Assembly: GCA_008828725.1 (NCBI GenBank)
Contig: MEHQ01004134.1
Span: forward strand, 96,504-160,503
Length of the DNA: 64,000 nucleotides
DNA from: Saccharina japonica
Lineage: Eukaryota; Sar; Phaeophyceae; Laminariales; Laminariaceae
Reading direction: 5' to 3'
The notes beneath the pieces are model-generated. The model ran no database searches and was not told the origin of the DNA. It worked only from the letters and a program-made list of their open reading frames with translations. The translations under genes and the position numbers were made by a program. Position 1 is the first letter of the stretch; each line of letters opens with the position of its first letter. This document shows positions 23,235 to 36,111 of the stretch, one piece after another.

Positions 23235-23562
23235 GTGGGGAGAGCAGGAGCGGAAGCGGAATATGCTGCGGGGTTTTCCGTGCTTGGAAGGCTGTACGGT
23301 TGGGTGAACAACACTTGAAGTATCTCGTCGGAGGTGGAGGGGGTGGTGCCCCATTTGAGGATGTCCCATTTTAACCGAATCGTGGTGCAGCTAAATATGG
23401 TTGCGGGGCAATATCGGAGACGGCGTGCGTCGGGGTTTGCAGGGTTTGGAAGGCTGTTGTGGTTAGACGAACGCCTTAGATGTACTGTAAGCGTAGCCTA
23501 TACGCCTAGAGCGCCGAACGCACGCAATGTGTTTGAAGATGTGGGAGGCCAGGAGAGGAGGA

Positions 23563-23872
23563 GGTGTACTCATGTCGTGCATGGCCGTAGTCGTATGACC
23601 ATAGACCATAGACCCTCGCATCCCTACAATGGCGGCATGGAGCAAGTTAGGTTTTCACCAACCAGGCCGGAGGGGGAGGGGGGGGGTGTACTCATGTCGT
23701 GCACGGCCGTAGTCGTATGACGATAGACCTTCGCATCCCTACAATGCCGGGACGGAGCAAGTTAGGTTTTCACCAACCAGGCCGGAGGGGGAGGGGGGGG
23801 GTGTACTCATGTCGTGCACGGCCGTAGTCGTATGACGATAGACCTTCGCATCCCTACAATGCCGGGGGGGGG
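23563..23872 (-). repeat. R1 core, three tandem copies
   Basis: Units starting at about 23563, 23686 and 23801 (period 115-123 bp), each with GTGTACTCATGTCGTGCA, the CCCTACAATG block and CACCAACCAGGCC, separated by G tracts. They lie between copies A and B. Confidence 0.75.
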
Positions 23873-24499
23873 TTTAACGAGCTTTATTAAGATGTGATGG
23901 TACTATTGTTGCGGGTGGGCCCGGGGAAAACCTTCCATTGTAACTGCCCGCACGTGTTTCGGGACCACCGTACCGAGCGTTGAGTTCGCCACAGGGAGTG
24001 CGATTGTTTTTTTAAGCGCTTGTTTTCTCGGCAACGGTAAGGGTGCCTTAAGCTTCAAGTCGAACATTTTTGTATTTTCGGAAGGCTCTCGACCAGATGA
24101 TTCCGAACGCTCCTTTTGTTTGGTGCTGGCAACCTTCCCGTTCTGCAAAAAATCGATCGCTGAAAATCGATCGCCACCCTTGTGCGAACTCAACGCTCTT
24201 TTTACGGCAATTTTACTTGGAACTCTAGTAGTGTGTGATAATCGTTTTTGTTGTAGGTAAAAAAATAACACCCTTTAACCACTGCGAAATAGTATCCCAC
24301 ACTAACTCCAAGTAGTTTGGCCCCAAAAACATGGGTACGGTTCCGAAAGTTTTTTCGTTGGCTATGTTCGACTTTACGTCTCTACGGCCGCCGGTATGCT
24401 TCGCTCAAAATATAACAATAAAGAACGGTGGGTGTGCTCGTGCTCGTGCTCGTGCTCGTGCTCTTGCTCTTGCTGTTGGTTTTCTGCTTATGTGTGCAG

Positions 24500-27464
24500 G
24501 CGGCGGCGCCCTCTAAGGAGAAGAACGACGTGGACGCCATTGCCGCGACGGCGCAGGGCTACTACGACTCCGACAACGCCTTCAACTTCTACCGACAGGC
24601 GAGAAGAAAAAAAAACACACACACACACTTCTGACTGTATGTGTGTTGTATCACGCGCAAAGCAACAACACGCCCCCCTACGACGAATCCCGAAGCTGAC
24701 TTTTGTTTTTTCAGCGACGGGGACAAAGTGCAAAAACCCCGAGCGGCGCACCTCTGTGCTCAGGCAAACACACATCTGTCTGGCGGGTTTCCAGTCTGAT
24801 TTTGTCAGCAATTTGGGCGGGTGTATATCGCCGAGCAATGCGCGATCGTCTCTGTGGAGAACATTCCACTGTAAGTAGGCGTTTTTCCAAAGTCACCGTT
24901 TTTCGGTGGCGTATGCCCAATTATTTTGATGAAAAATATCCCTCCTCCGAAAAAGGAGGCAAGCTCCCCACTATTAGCACCCACCAATAGTACCGATCTT
25001 GGTCGGAAGTGTAGCGTGCATTTTGATGTTCACCCCATATACATCCCAAACAAACTCTCGACATTTTCCGAACAGAGCGGGTATGCCGTATGCCAGTACG
25101 TACGCATCTACGACATACTCGTACGGTGAACGGCAGAACATATATTGCCGTGTCCACGCTATCAATAGGACGCGAGTTTCACCCCCCTCCCCCTCCCCCG
25201 GCCCGCCATCGCCTGGTTCTAATGAAACAAGTCCGCCCGCCCGCCCTCCTGCAGGTGTGGGGAGGAGAGCACATCCACGTGGGTCTGTACACCAAGCTCG
25301 AGGGCAAGGATGCGGAGCTGGGGGGAGTGCCTAAGATCACCAAGGCCAGCTCCCTGTGCACGCAGGAGCTCCTCTCCCGGTGCTTCCCCGCCGGCAAGGG
25401 CCCCGCGCCCGACACGTGCACCCTCTTGGACCTGGGCTCCGGGTACGGAGGGACGGCGCGGGTGGCCGCCAAGGAGCTCGGCTGCAAGGTGAGACCAGAC
25501 CGTCCGGCCACGATCTTGGTTGATGGCACTGCTGTTGCCTCTTGACGGACAGCCGTCAATGACATAGTCAAGGAACCCGTTAAGGAACCCGTCAAGGACA
25601 TCCGTCAAGGACATCCGGGAATGACAAGGACATCCGGGAATGACATCCGTCAAGGACGTCCGTCAATCACATCCGTCATTGAAATCCGTCAATGAAATAC
25701 GTCAAGGACAGCCGTCAATGACAGACGTCAAGGGAAGCCGTCAAGGATAGCCGTCAAGTAGCTCCCCACACTATAAAATACCGTATCATATTAACGCACC
25801 TGATATTATTTATTATGGATGAGCAGGCATTGGTGGACCAAAAATTGACTGCCAGTCAGCCCACAGCTTGAACCTCGGGGGAGGCGCTGAGTAGTAATCT
25901 AGGTTTTCATATTATTTTGCTTGGGGTTCTCTGTACAGAGCGCCGGTGGCCGCCAAGGACCTCGGCTGCAAAGGCGGCTGCGAAGGTACTGGGCGAGGGT
26001 TTGAGATGTGTCGTGCCTTGTTGTACAGCAGTAGTCATTATCACGGTTTCGGGTGGCACTTTGTGCGTGGCAGCATGGGAAACGCTGTTATTGTCCTGCC
26101 ACGTAGCTCCTGTGCTCTGGTGCGTCAAGTCTGAAAAGTACAGGACAGAAGGGAGGGAGGGAGGGAAGGCCGGAGAGAGGCAGGGAGGCAGGGAGGGAGG
26201 GCGGGAGGGAGGGAGGGATACTTATATGTTTCAGCCCTCAAGAACACGCTTCTCTCTGAATGACACCTCCTCAATTGCTGAGCAAGAGGCGCGTGGGAAC
26301 CGAACATGTCGCTAGGTTACACCGCTGACGCCAACCGCCCCCGCATTCTACCCCCGTCAAACCTTCCCCTCCCTACACGCACGCCTCTCCAAGGTGGTGT
26401 GCATCAACGTCGCCAAGAGAGAGAACGGCGTCAACATTGCCCTGACCAAGGCCGCCGGGCTAGAAGACAAAGTCACCATCCCCGGGGAGAAGTCGTTCTT
26501 CGAAACGGGCATGCCGGACTCCAGCTGCGACGTGGTCTGCTCCCAGGACGCGCTGCTGCACGCGGGGTCGGAGCGACACAAGGCGCTGGCGGAGGCAGCG
26601 CGCGTGCTGAAGCCCGGGGGCAGGATGGTGTTTACCGACATCATGCAGTCGGAGGAGGCCGAGGCCAAGGACCTGCACGAGGTGAGGGTTAGGAGGGGGT
26701 CAGGCGGCGGGTGTGGGTGGGAGACAGGAGCGGGGTGGTATAAGCAGGCGGGGGTGGCCGTGGGAGGGGGGTGGGTGGGTGGGTGGGTGGGCGGGCCCGC
26801 AACCGGCATAGTCGAAAAGCGGGGTCGTCGGGATTGTCCCATAGATGCGTCGCTCCGCGTTTGTGCTCTCCTCGCTTGGAAAATGTCCGACGCAAGTGTG
26901 TAACCTTGCGTGTCACACGGCGCAGTGGCGATGGCGATGGCACCCCGCCTGTTGGTGGTGTCGCAGCCTTGCAAAGCGGCACCGGCGCCAGGTCAACGTT
27001 TTGGCTGCATTCCCCCCTCCCCCCACGCGGCAGCTAGATAGTATACCCATTGCTGTCGCTGGAAGTGGCCACACCGGAAACAGAATCAAGCCGTTCGACG
27101 CTGCCATCCATATGCAAGAAAATTCGCTCACATTCGGTTCTTGGTAGGATGCAGCAGCCCACCCTTCATGAGACTCGCCGAACACCTCACGGCGCTTCGC
27201 GCTTGGTGCAAGCAATGCCCGTCTGCCTGGTCGGTGAATACCCGACGGGCTCCCCCTCAATGTGTATGTTGGCGTTTTTCAATAACGAAACACGCCTCCA
27301 TATCTTGACCGACCTCTTGCTGTTCGGAAGGTGTACCAGCGCATCCACCTGGACGACATGGGCACGCCGAAGTCCTACGAGCGATGGGGCAAGGACTACG
27401 GTCTCGAGTTGGTCGAGTTCGACGACTTCACCAAAAACGTCGAGATTCACTACAGCTCGGTAAG

Positions 27465-27504
<40 letters not shown>

Positions 27505-28138
27505 CACCCTCCATGGTTGTGAGGGTGCCCACAGTTGCGGGCAGGGTTGGCGCTTCGAGTTTTGCATTTGCTACAGCAGCGTGGGGGAGCCTGACGAAAG
27601 GCTCCACACGCTTAAACCATTATTATGCTACTCGTGCACAACATAGTAGTAGTAATTAGGGTGGTACAGGTTGCAGTAGACTCAGAGAGGCGCCTCGGGC
27701 GATAACATTACTGCTGCTGGTGTGTATCAGTAGCGTGTGTCGAGGGCTTGCGCCTCGCAGAGGCAACCCAGTCGACCCGATATATTAAATCCGGCTGGTA
27801 TCTGCTTTTTGGAAAGGCGCACGCCTCGAAGAAGTATAGTTTGATGTTTCGCACGGACTTGGTTTTGGTAAAGAATCGTTGAATTACGACTCGCCCCTCC
27901 TCCCTCCTCCGCGACATGACCCCCTCTACCTGACCTCTCTTGCTCCTCCCGGCAACATAAAAAATGGTACCTTGTTTTTTTGCACCGGCAGGTAAAAAAG
28001 GTGCTCTTGTCTCGCCGTGGCGACCTGGAGGGGGTGGAGGAGCAGTTCATCGACAACATGGCCAAGGGGCTGGATGCTTGGACGTCAGCGGTGGGACGTG
28101 ACCTCATCCGCTGGGGCTTCTTGGTGCTGCAGAAGTCG
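24500..28138 (+). CDS. SDMT: Sarcosine/dimethylglycine N-methyltransferase, copy B (5 exons)
   Basis: Exons: 24500-24598, 25255-25488, 26394-26681, 27331-27459, 27992-28138 (299 codons, no start codon in the first one). Same plan and near-identical protein to copy A: YYDSDNAFNFYRQ, VWGGEHIHVGLY, LLDLGSGYGGTAR (SAM site), CSQDALLHAGSERHKA, FTDIMQSEE, QRIHLDDMGTPKSYERW, LIRWGFLVLQKS. The first exon is preceded by a pyrimidine-rich stretch ending TGTGTGCAG, so it looks like an internal exon; a separate start exon is not recognised. Intron 1 begins with GC (CAG|GCGAGA) rather than GT. The other introns are GT-AG and all are phase 0. Intron 2 holds a small remnant of exon 2 and a GTCAAGG array, and intron 3 a partial R1. 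No stops or frameshifts occur inside exons. Likely functional, with start and end unresolved. Confidence 0.85.
25538..25785. repeat. CCGTCAAGG minisatellite-like array
   Basis: About 15 degenerate units close to ACATCCGTCAAGG or ACAGCCGTCAATG in intron 2 of copy B. It ends in AGCTCCCCACACTATAAAA, the inverse of the start of the 22.3/22.5 kb repeats. Confidence 0.65.
25940..25976 (+). pseudogene. Exon 2 remnant of methyltransferase in copy B intron 2
   Basis: CGGTGGCCGCCAAGGACCTC followed by GGCTGCAAAGG nearly repeats the 3' end of exon 2 (about 25459-25490). It is only about 35 bp, lacks the upstream SAM-motif codons and has an added A before the former donor. Confidence 0.5.
26148..26220. 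repeat. GGGA/GGCA purine-rich simple repeat
   Basis: Tandem GGGAGGGA-type units in intron 2 of copy B, on the + strand. Confidence 0.7.
27149..27245 (+). repeat. Dispersed repeat R1, 5' part
   Basis: GGATGCAGCAGCCCACCCTT through CTGCCTGGTCGGTGAA. The poly(C) end is missing. It lies in intron 3 of copy B. Confidence 0.6.
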
Positions 28139-31100
28139 GTGAGCATATGCGCCAGTCGTGGTGCGAGGATGACCTCCTTTTGACTGGGCTTTTTTCCGTG
28201 CTTGGAAGGCGGTCATCACAAAAAAATGGGGGTTATTTTCTCTTCACAAAAACTACGCCTACGACGTCGAGACGGCTTCCTGGCGGGGTTTGCTGTCCTT
28301 ACAAGAACCGTCCCTACTGCGAACACGTCGACGGGTGGCTTACTTTTGCGGGGTTTGTTGTGCTTCGGAGGCCGCCCTAAAACGGGCTGATATTCTTCAC
28401 AGCTGCACCCGCGCCGAGATTGCTTCCTGTCGGGGGTTTGCTGTGCTAAGGAGGCCGTCCTAAAGTGGGCTCTAGCTCTTGTGCAACTGTACCTGTATCA
28501 CGTTTGTGGGTCTAAAATGCTTGGTATTGGAGTTGCATACGTAGCGTTTGCAGTGGTAGCAAGGTCAGTCTGAGGGGTATATATATATATAGGCCAATTC
28601 CAGCCGAAGTGGTACAGCGCGTTCCCCGGTGCTTCGGGCGAGCGTGATGCTCATATCTACAGCTGATCATGAGCCATAACGCAGTAGCGAGGGTGGGGTG
28701 TACTTCACGTTTATGCATGGCCGTAGTCGTATGACCTTAGACCGGAGGAGGGGGGGGGGGGGGGGTTGGGGCCAAACTTCCCCCTGATCGACGGAGCTCC
28801 CCATATGAGGAACTCCTGAATATATTTACAGTGCCATTTGTGCTCTGAACAATGTTTTGTGAAGTGCAGTACGCCTGGCCAATGTAGTCTGGTTACGTGT
28901 ACATTTTATTTTCCACTCCTCGGGCAGAGCATCGACTATTGATAATCCACTTGATGGTCTCGACCTTTCAGGACAGATGTATTCCTGATCTGCATGATCT
29001 GTATGATATGTACGATCTGTATGATCTACAACTCGTGTTGCTGGGTGGGAACCGTACAGCCTGCATGATCTAGAACGTGTTTTCCTGGGTCGGGTCTGTA
29101 CTGTACAGATCCTGCACAATATCTCAAAATGGCAGGTTAGGATGTAGGTAATCTAGGTCGCGATCTGTCCGACTCGTTAATTTAATTCGAACTCGAATTT
29201 TGGGTTAGAAGTATACCGGTATACCTCTTTTCACATGAGTACCCTGAGAAACATTAGGCACCCCCCCCCCTCCCTAGAGTAGTAGTTCGGTGTGCCGCTT
29301 GAACATAGAACATCGTACACAGGATTGATTGCCGTAGAAGTCTCAAGCGTACTCCTTTACGATGTCATGTTAGTTGTTTTGCTCCCCCTATGACCCAACT
29401 AACCTACCCGCATGACTTTTCTTTTTGCATCGTTTTTTGCGACTGTGTTCTCTTGTTCGTCTCTCTTATCGCCTCGTTCGAAGACTCCCAAGGCTTAAAG
29501 CTGTCCACAGATATCACCGGAACGCCTGATACGGGCTCCCAAGACCAAGCATCGTTAAAAGCTGGCAAGCGCCGCGAGGGACATACAAGGGGTGGGGGCG
29601 GGAGGCGCCTCCGATTGCGACTCATGACTCCGCTCACGTCGCCTTTCTTTTCATCTGGGGCTCAAGCCCCGTTTACGCTCGGTCCAATAAGCTCCCGAAA
29701 TACAAAATATTAACGTGTTTCCTTTTCTCTGGAGAGCCACACGACTTAATCCCTTTTCTCGTATCATAGCAATTGAGAGCCATCACGGCAGCTCTACGCG
29801 AGAACGGTTCAGAGCCATATGTACGACTCGTTTTTTTCCTTCGTACGCGAACAATTTTTTTGAGACGCGTATATACGTAAACAGGGAAGGGGTGTGGAGT
29901 GTAGGTGCCTTTTTTGGCATCATCACCGGTGTAAACGCTCCCCAGCTTGTGGCCCGTGTCACAGCAACTAGATCTACTGTAGGTATTCCGTGAACCACCT
30001 CAAAAGAGAAGGCACGTGGTGTCGCGGTGGAGGACCGGGGGTGGGGGGGGGGGTACAGCTGAAAAATCTGGGGAGCTCTGTTGAACGTGGTGGGGAAACA
30101 GTACGACTGGTGACGGTAGTTGTTCCTCATGGATCCCTCACGCATTTGTAGGCAGGAGGGAGTAAGTGCTCTATCGCAAGAATATGGTACGGGGCGTTAC
30201 GCAGGAGGAGCCCAAAAAATAATAGCGCCGGGAAAGAAGAGGAGAAGAGGGAAAGGGGGAGGGGACGGGGGGGGGGGGTGGGGAGTAAGCTCCATTTTGT
30301 TTGTTTGTGATCTGCGATGAATGAGAAGGAAGGGCGGGTCAGCCTATATCAGGTCTTAGGAATAGGGACATTCATGGGATTCAGTCGAGCTATGTATTGC
30401 AACTTAGCGGAAATACGAACGCTGCTGATAGCGTCGACTCTAGCGTTTCCCATTTTTTAGGCCAAGTACATTGTGTGTGTGATAAATGTGTCAATTGCGT
30501 GCAGGCGCTAGACAGGGGGAAGAGAGAGAGGAGGGGGGTAGGGTACGTATGCATGTTGCGTATCGTGCAGCCACACGCTATAGGGGAGGAGAGGGATGCC
30601 CACGATCAAAGGCACAATCATGTTTTGACAGGGAGCTTGTGTACAATGTGTCGACGGAGGGCGTAGGGGAGGGGGGGAGTAAAAGGTAGCGTGGGTCGAG
30701 CAGCATCGCGTCCGGTCTGGGTGTGCAAGAGCATCAAAGTCGAAAGGGCAAAACAAGAGGAAGGCTGTGGGTTGCACGTTACTTGCGGGAACACGCGGGA
30801 GAGGAGGGAGAGGCGAGGGGAATCCACCAACGATTCTGCGTTGCGTGTGCGTGTCTTGCGAGTACCGTAGCGATGACCAATCGCCGAACGATCGGGGCAG
30901 TGTGTGAAAGCCGGTATGGAGACGTCTCGCGGATGGTTGTCCGGGTGGCAAATTTTGTGTTTCTTGCAGTTTCTTCCAGCTTTTTTGCTGTTTCTTGCTC
31001 CCACGAGGAGGATGCATGTGAAAATTGTCGGACCTTTTTGTTGTTATTTCGTCGCTTCGGATGGGAGGTGGCGACGGGAGAGAAAGAGGTAACGGGCGGG

Positions 31101-31940
31101 GGGCGATACGTAGCTGTTTGTTGTTGGTGGGTTTTATTCTGGATTTGCCGTCGTTCTCGCTGATGGCGTTGTATTGCAGTAGGCTAGTGATCCAGAAGGC
31201 CTCCGAGCAGCGTTGCACACCAACCCACAGTCGCGAACGAGCATGGTGGGCAGTATAGCACGGCTAGGTGATGGGTGGGTGGGTGAGTGGGTGGGTGGGT
31301 GAGTGGGTGGGTGGGTGTACATGACACGTAGTGGGCGGGGTCGCCTGACGGTGTTGGCGTTGTGGCGATTTCACGTTTTTGTTCGCGTGGCAGGGTAGAT
31401 CACGCGTAAGGCAGGTATAGCTCTAGCAACGAGTACCGAGCGTAGGAGCCACGCGCACAAACAAACGCGCTTATTTTAATCTGGGGGCATTTACGATTGG
31501 GCTCGCCTCAGATATATCCTAGTTTACTCGTTCCACTGCTGTTGTATGTATCGCCAATTGCGGTCGTTTTTGGAGTTTTTGGACGGACAACAATACGTTT
31601 CCATCATGACTTGAAAAAAGAAAGAAAAACATAATTGGACGACGCCTGTGGTACACGGAAAGTGGGGCTTTGGAACCCATTGCTATCCCGATGAGTTACG
31701 GATGTGCGTACGGAAGCACGCATCATCAACCAGTACGACCTTGACAAGCATCTTTCGAACGTAAATCACCACGTAAAGCCCACAGAACGTAAGACAATTC
31801 CTCACGTAGCATGTGTTTTTGACAACCCAAACGGTGCTTTAGAAGGTCTGTTTGTATTTTGCCCACTTTCTACTTCGTATGAAACTCGAAGGGGGGGCGT
31901 CCCCGCCCACCCACCCGTGCGTGCACCAAACATCCCATTA
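28139..31940. other. Spacer between the convergent pairs, left part
   Basis: No gene supported. It contains a short R1 fragment (28690-28760, - strand, next to a G tract), TGATCTGTA-type short repeats (28975-29110), a purine-rich, both-strand-open stretch (30500-31200) without domains, and GGGT repeats (31265-31320). After exon 5 of copy B the frame reaches a stop near 28183. Confidence 0.35.
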
Positions 31941-31945
31941 AACAG

Positions 31946-32116
31946 ATGGCCAGCACCGTGCATCTACAGCACAATCTGGGTCAGCCAGACCAGCGAGTTA
32001 TTCAACAAACTTCGCACTACAACACGAGAATCTTGCTTGACGTTCGGGGGATAAACTGCACCCATAAAAAAATGCTCGAAAAAAGCAGAACCGCGTATTA
32101 TTGGAATCTGGTCGAG
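31946..32116 (+). CDS. Hypothetical exon, 57 codons
   Basis: An ATG follows CATTAAACAG (possible acceptor or 5' leader) and opens 57 codons, ending at GAG|GTTAGG, a good phase-0 donor like those of the methyltransferase exons. The peptide has a normal composition (HNLGQPDQRVIQQTSHYNTR region) and no low complexity. I recognise no family, and no partner exon is found. Confidence 0.25.
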
Positions 32117-32206
32117 GTTAGGATCCACACTGTGCCGACCGCGGACAACGTACGTATCACACCTGAGGTAGCATCAGCTTCATTAGCTATACGTCACCAG
32201 CATCAT

Positions 32207-32462
32207 CAGCTATAACATCAGACACATTCGCAACATCAGCTACTACTGTACATCAGCAACATAGGCTAGACCCGCGACTAAATGAGGTTCATCAGCTATT
32301 ATAACATCAGCACCGTCGGTAGCACCAGCAGAATCATCAGCTATAATACCAGACACATTGCAACACCAGCTACATCAGCAACATAGGCTAGACCCGCGGC
32401 TAGATGAGGTTCATCGGCTATTATAACATCAGCACCGTCGGCAGCAGCGCCAGCAGCATCAT
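32207..32462. repeat. Tandem duplication of a unit of about 128 bp, ATCAGC-rich
   Basis: 32207-32334 and 32335-32462 align almost throughout (each with ACATAGGCTAGACCCGCG and ATGAGGTTCATC), and both are built from smaller ATCAGCTATAACATCAGC units. Confidence 0.7.
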
Positions 32463-33743
32463 CAGCAACAACACGGCTTGGAATTTTTCTTAGACCGGCG
32501 TCAGCGTATTCGTGTAGTTGTGGCGGTGTCATAGGAGCTGCTTACCTGGTGCTCTGTTTTCGAGATCAGTGCACTTCACGGCAGACTTTGAACCCGTGCG
32601 TTTCCTTCCCAAAGATGATGGTTTCAACGCATACTTGCATATATTTAAAGGGGTCAATATTGCTGTTTGACGTTTTTGTTTTTTCGGTTCAATGTAACTT
32701 GGTAGTCCCTGTATTTGCATGCATGCGATTGAGTTGAGAAACTCAACGGTGCAAATGGAAAAAAAGTTGCAATGTCATTTCACTGCACACACTTTAAGTG
32801 AGGCGACGATCCCACGGTTAGTTTTCCAAGAATCGACAGGGTAACGATTGTAGCGATTGTACTGGCCTTTGTGTGCAACATTGGCTATATTTGCAACGCG
32901 ACTTCCATTAAGGGGGGATGTTAAGAAACAGGCGACATCAGCTTATTGGCGTGTATCGAGCTTTGAGGTGATGCAACTGGGAACAAAGGGAGCGTCGAAG
33001 ATCATAACGGACGCGAGGGCGCGCACAGCACACAACTCCCGGCTGTCTAGCCATGCCTACCGGTACTCCAACCAATGCAGTTAATACTACGACCTGACCT
33101 TCTATGCTTGAGTGGTGGGAACATCCTATCGCGGTGCGACTTCTTAGATATATGTATAATGCTACCAGGATATGTCATACGTGTGCGAAGGCATTGTGAA
33201 TATGTGGATACTGAACCCAGCCGGTTGTCCTCGTTTCGTTCCGTTCGTAAGCACAGGAGTGTTTGCGAATCGGTCTGCCTCAGTATCGTGTGTGTTGGGG
33301 GCGTCGGCTTCTTTCCATGCGAACAGGCGTTGGGCGCAAACTATTTTACCCGTGAGTCCAATGCCGATTACGATTGTGTGTATGCTGGTGGCCAATGTTT
33401 CCACCGGATGGGCCCGCGTAGTCAGGTGCAGACAGTTTTGTTACTGCGAAACCCGTACAGTATACAAGGCGTGACGCAAGTCTCACGCTCCGTTTATACT
33501 TCTATCCCCACTCTGCCAGTCTTACCCACCCTCCATCGATATAAAAACTCTTCCACTCTCCTTATCGTTGCGTACTATACACGCGCCGCCACTCTTCTCA
33601 TCGCTGTCTGCTGCATACGACGGCGGGACTGCCCTTATCACTTCATACGGCTAGCCTCTGTGCAGGCACCCGACTATGTCTCTACCGCGAGGGACTCCCT
33701 TACTCCGGTACGACCGGAATGATGCACGCCGCCCTACGGTGAC
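32463..33743. other. Non-coding spacer
   Basis: A + strand frame is open for 215 codons (33075-33722), but it is rich in Cys, Arg and Tyr and shows no domain, signal or splice context that I trust. Confidence 0.3.
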
Positions 33744-34844
33744 CTACATTGTCACAGCTTCGAACACACTGTAAAGGCCCAAGAAAGACACGAACGGGAA
33801 GTATCCCGCCCGCCACCACTGGCAGTTTGGACAGAGTTCCGACCCGGGGGATTTGCACGGGTTGTCGACCTTGTGGTTGTCGATCGTGGCCGTGCTGGAC
33901 CGTCCGCACCTGCATGATGTGCGCCCGCTAGAGAACACAGACATGTATGTCACTCCCCGGCCAACGTGCACGTCCCGACCGCCTCTACCCCCCTTGCCCG
34001 ATATGGGCCGCTGCTTGCACACGGCCTTGGTGCGTATTCCTTGTACCAACCACCGTCCCCGCCACGGCGTAGGGGGAGCCAGCCTCCACCCTGCAAAACG
34101 ACTGATCGTTGCGCACACCTCCGGCCACACTGGGTACCAGCGACAGCCATTTGATGTGCTTCGGAAGCTGCACTGTCCACAACAATATATCATCGGCTTC
34201 ATAAAGATCAACATGTGCTGGCGATGCCCCCTTCCGGCGACTGCCTGCACACCGAGAGGACAGACGTCCAGCGTTTGAGCGCTTGCTAGGAGAGGAGGCC
34301 GGGACGACCTATGCGTACCGCGAACAGCGTGCACCCCGGTCTTCGTCTTGGTGTTATACTCTAAACTTGATACCCCGCCCGCTAAAGGCCTCTGTACGCA
34401 CTAATGATGCCCCCCCTCTCCCCCCTATCAGACCCTGCACATAGTTTACTCGGCAAGTAGATACCACGTCTGCGCGTTGAGCAACGACTTTACGTACTCA
34501 TTCTTTCCCCTCCCCTCTCTTGTCTCCTCGATCTCACCATACACAGAAACAGAGCTCCCCTCCTAACATTCCCAGCGTTCCCACGTACTTTCACCATGAA
34601 TGAATACCCTGTGTTGGGGAGGGGGTTGGTTACAGACAGACGCCTTTGGGTCTTTGGGTCTCTCTCGGTCGCGTGAACGGGACCTCCCCCGCCCCTCCTC
34701 CCGTCTGCTACCAGAGGCGATTCTCCGTATTTCTCGCATAAGTAAGACCAAGAACGCATTCAATGCAAACGATATAAACGACAAGGCAAACGCGATATAT
34801 AGCAGCGTTCCGACTTCTCCCAGGTAGGTGTAACAGGCAGGCAA
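33744..34844 (-). CDS. Hypothetical membrane protein, two candidate exons
   Basis: On the - strand, 34844 to about 34640 encodes a clear hydrophobic helix (LLYIAFALSFISFALNAFL) followed by a basic RS-rich tail (REIRRI, then RGRSRSRDRER). Further down, 34334-33744 is open for 196 codons and ends CPNCQWWRAGYFPF, FLGLYSVF and a stop. The order hydrophobic segment, basic segment, Cys-rich tail might be one gene, but no splice junction joining them is certain and I recognise no family. One or both frames may be chance. Confidence 0.2.
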
Positions 34845-35028
34845 TCCCGCTGAGTTTATCGCATAACGCTTTTACTGGTTTCCCCGCACGTCCTCAGTCA
34901 CGAGGACCACACACACTACGGGTCTTCCTCGCCCTCCCTTCACCCCCCCCCCCGTCCGAAACAAATCAATTATTTCGAAGTTACCATCGATATGCAAGTC
35001 CGCCTTACAAGCGGTTTTTACTGTAGTA

Positions 35029-35212
35029 GGATGCAGCTCGCCCTTCACGCGACATGACCAACACCTTGCATCGAATCGCGCTTGGTGCAAGCAATGTCTG
35101 CCTGGTTTGGTGAAAACACGACATGCCTCCCGTCCCAGCGTTGTAGAGAGGCGAGGGTCCATGGCCATACGATTACGGTCATGGATGACATGAGTACACC
35201 CCCCTCCCCTCT
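35029..35212 (+). repeat. Dispersed repeat R1
   Basis: GGATGCAGCTCGCCCTTCA through CATGGATGACATGAGTACA, then a short C-rich end. Upstream (34978-35028) is part of the longer element (ATCGATATGCAAGTCCGCC). Confidence 0.65.
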
Positions 35213-36111
35213 GCGTGCGCGCTTTCTTTGTCGGGCTCCTACGGAACGCCCAGTGCCATATTGTTCAATAAAGTACTCCCGCGTGCCCATGCACTGCGTG
35301 AGGGTTTCATGAAGCGCACGTACATTTACAACCTCTCCCTCCCCCCTGCTCGTAGTTGACGCGGAAGCCTTCTAACCCCTGTGGCTCGTGGCGATGGTAT
35401 GTGCCCAAGCGGATATTTTTTCTGCCGCCTGATGTTGTCGGGCCCCTTGATCGCTTTGCAGCATGGGGTCAATTTTGTAAAAGCCACCCTTGTGGATACG
35501 GTCGCAAGACCGAGGTGCTTTCTCCGTGATGCATTCAATGGATCCCCTACCCCCCCACCCCCACCCCCTCTCTTTATTTACCAGCCTTCATGTCTTGGCC
35601 AGATTCGTCTCCGAACAGCAGCAAGTTGCGGCAGGTCATCCTAGATGCGATGTAAAATGCGTCATGTGTCGCTCTCAAGTCCCCTCTCCCCCAATGATGG
35701 CCCCATCTTGAAACCCGTCCGGTGAATTGTTGGTACCAGCGGACGGTTCAGAGCTTCATGTTCTTGCACCAAACGGCAGAGCGGCGAAGGACAATCAGCA
35801 CGGGCGCGCGAACGAACGAGTTGCTTGACGTTGATAGGGAAAAAAAAAAACAGAAACGCGGAACGAAGGACAATTCACTTGATTGAGTGGACGGACCCGA
35901 CATCACTCGATCCAGGTGCGATACTTTCACGCTTGAGGCGGCCCAACAAGAAAGTTAAACTGCCCGCGCGTACATCACACGTGTTTCTCGGATGGTTTCG
36001 TTCGATGCCGTTGTGGCATGTCCGGGTAGAACTAAGGGGTCCCTTACTGTCACGACGCGATCGCCTTCCAAGCACGATAGGCCCAGTGTCAAGCCAATTT
36101 CGCGTCCCCAC
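35213..36111. other. Non-coding spacer, right part
   Basis: No gene supported. It lies downstream of copy C on its strand, and no terminal exon for copy C is recognised here. Confidence 0.3.

Noticed and set aside
30500..31218. Genes on both strands (146 and 236 codons)
   Set aside because: Purine/pyrimidine-biased DNA keeps both strands open; no domains or convincing borders.
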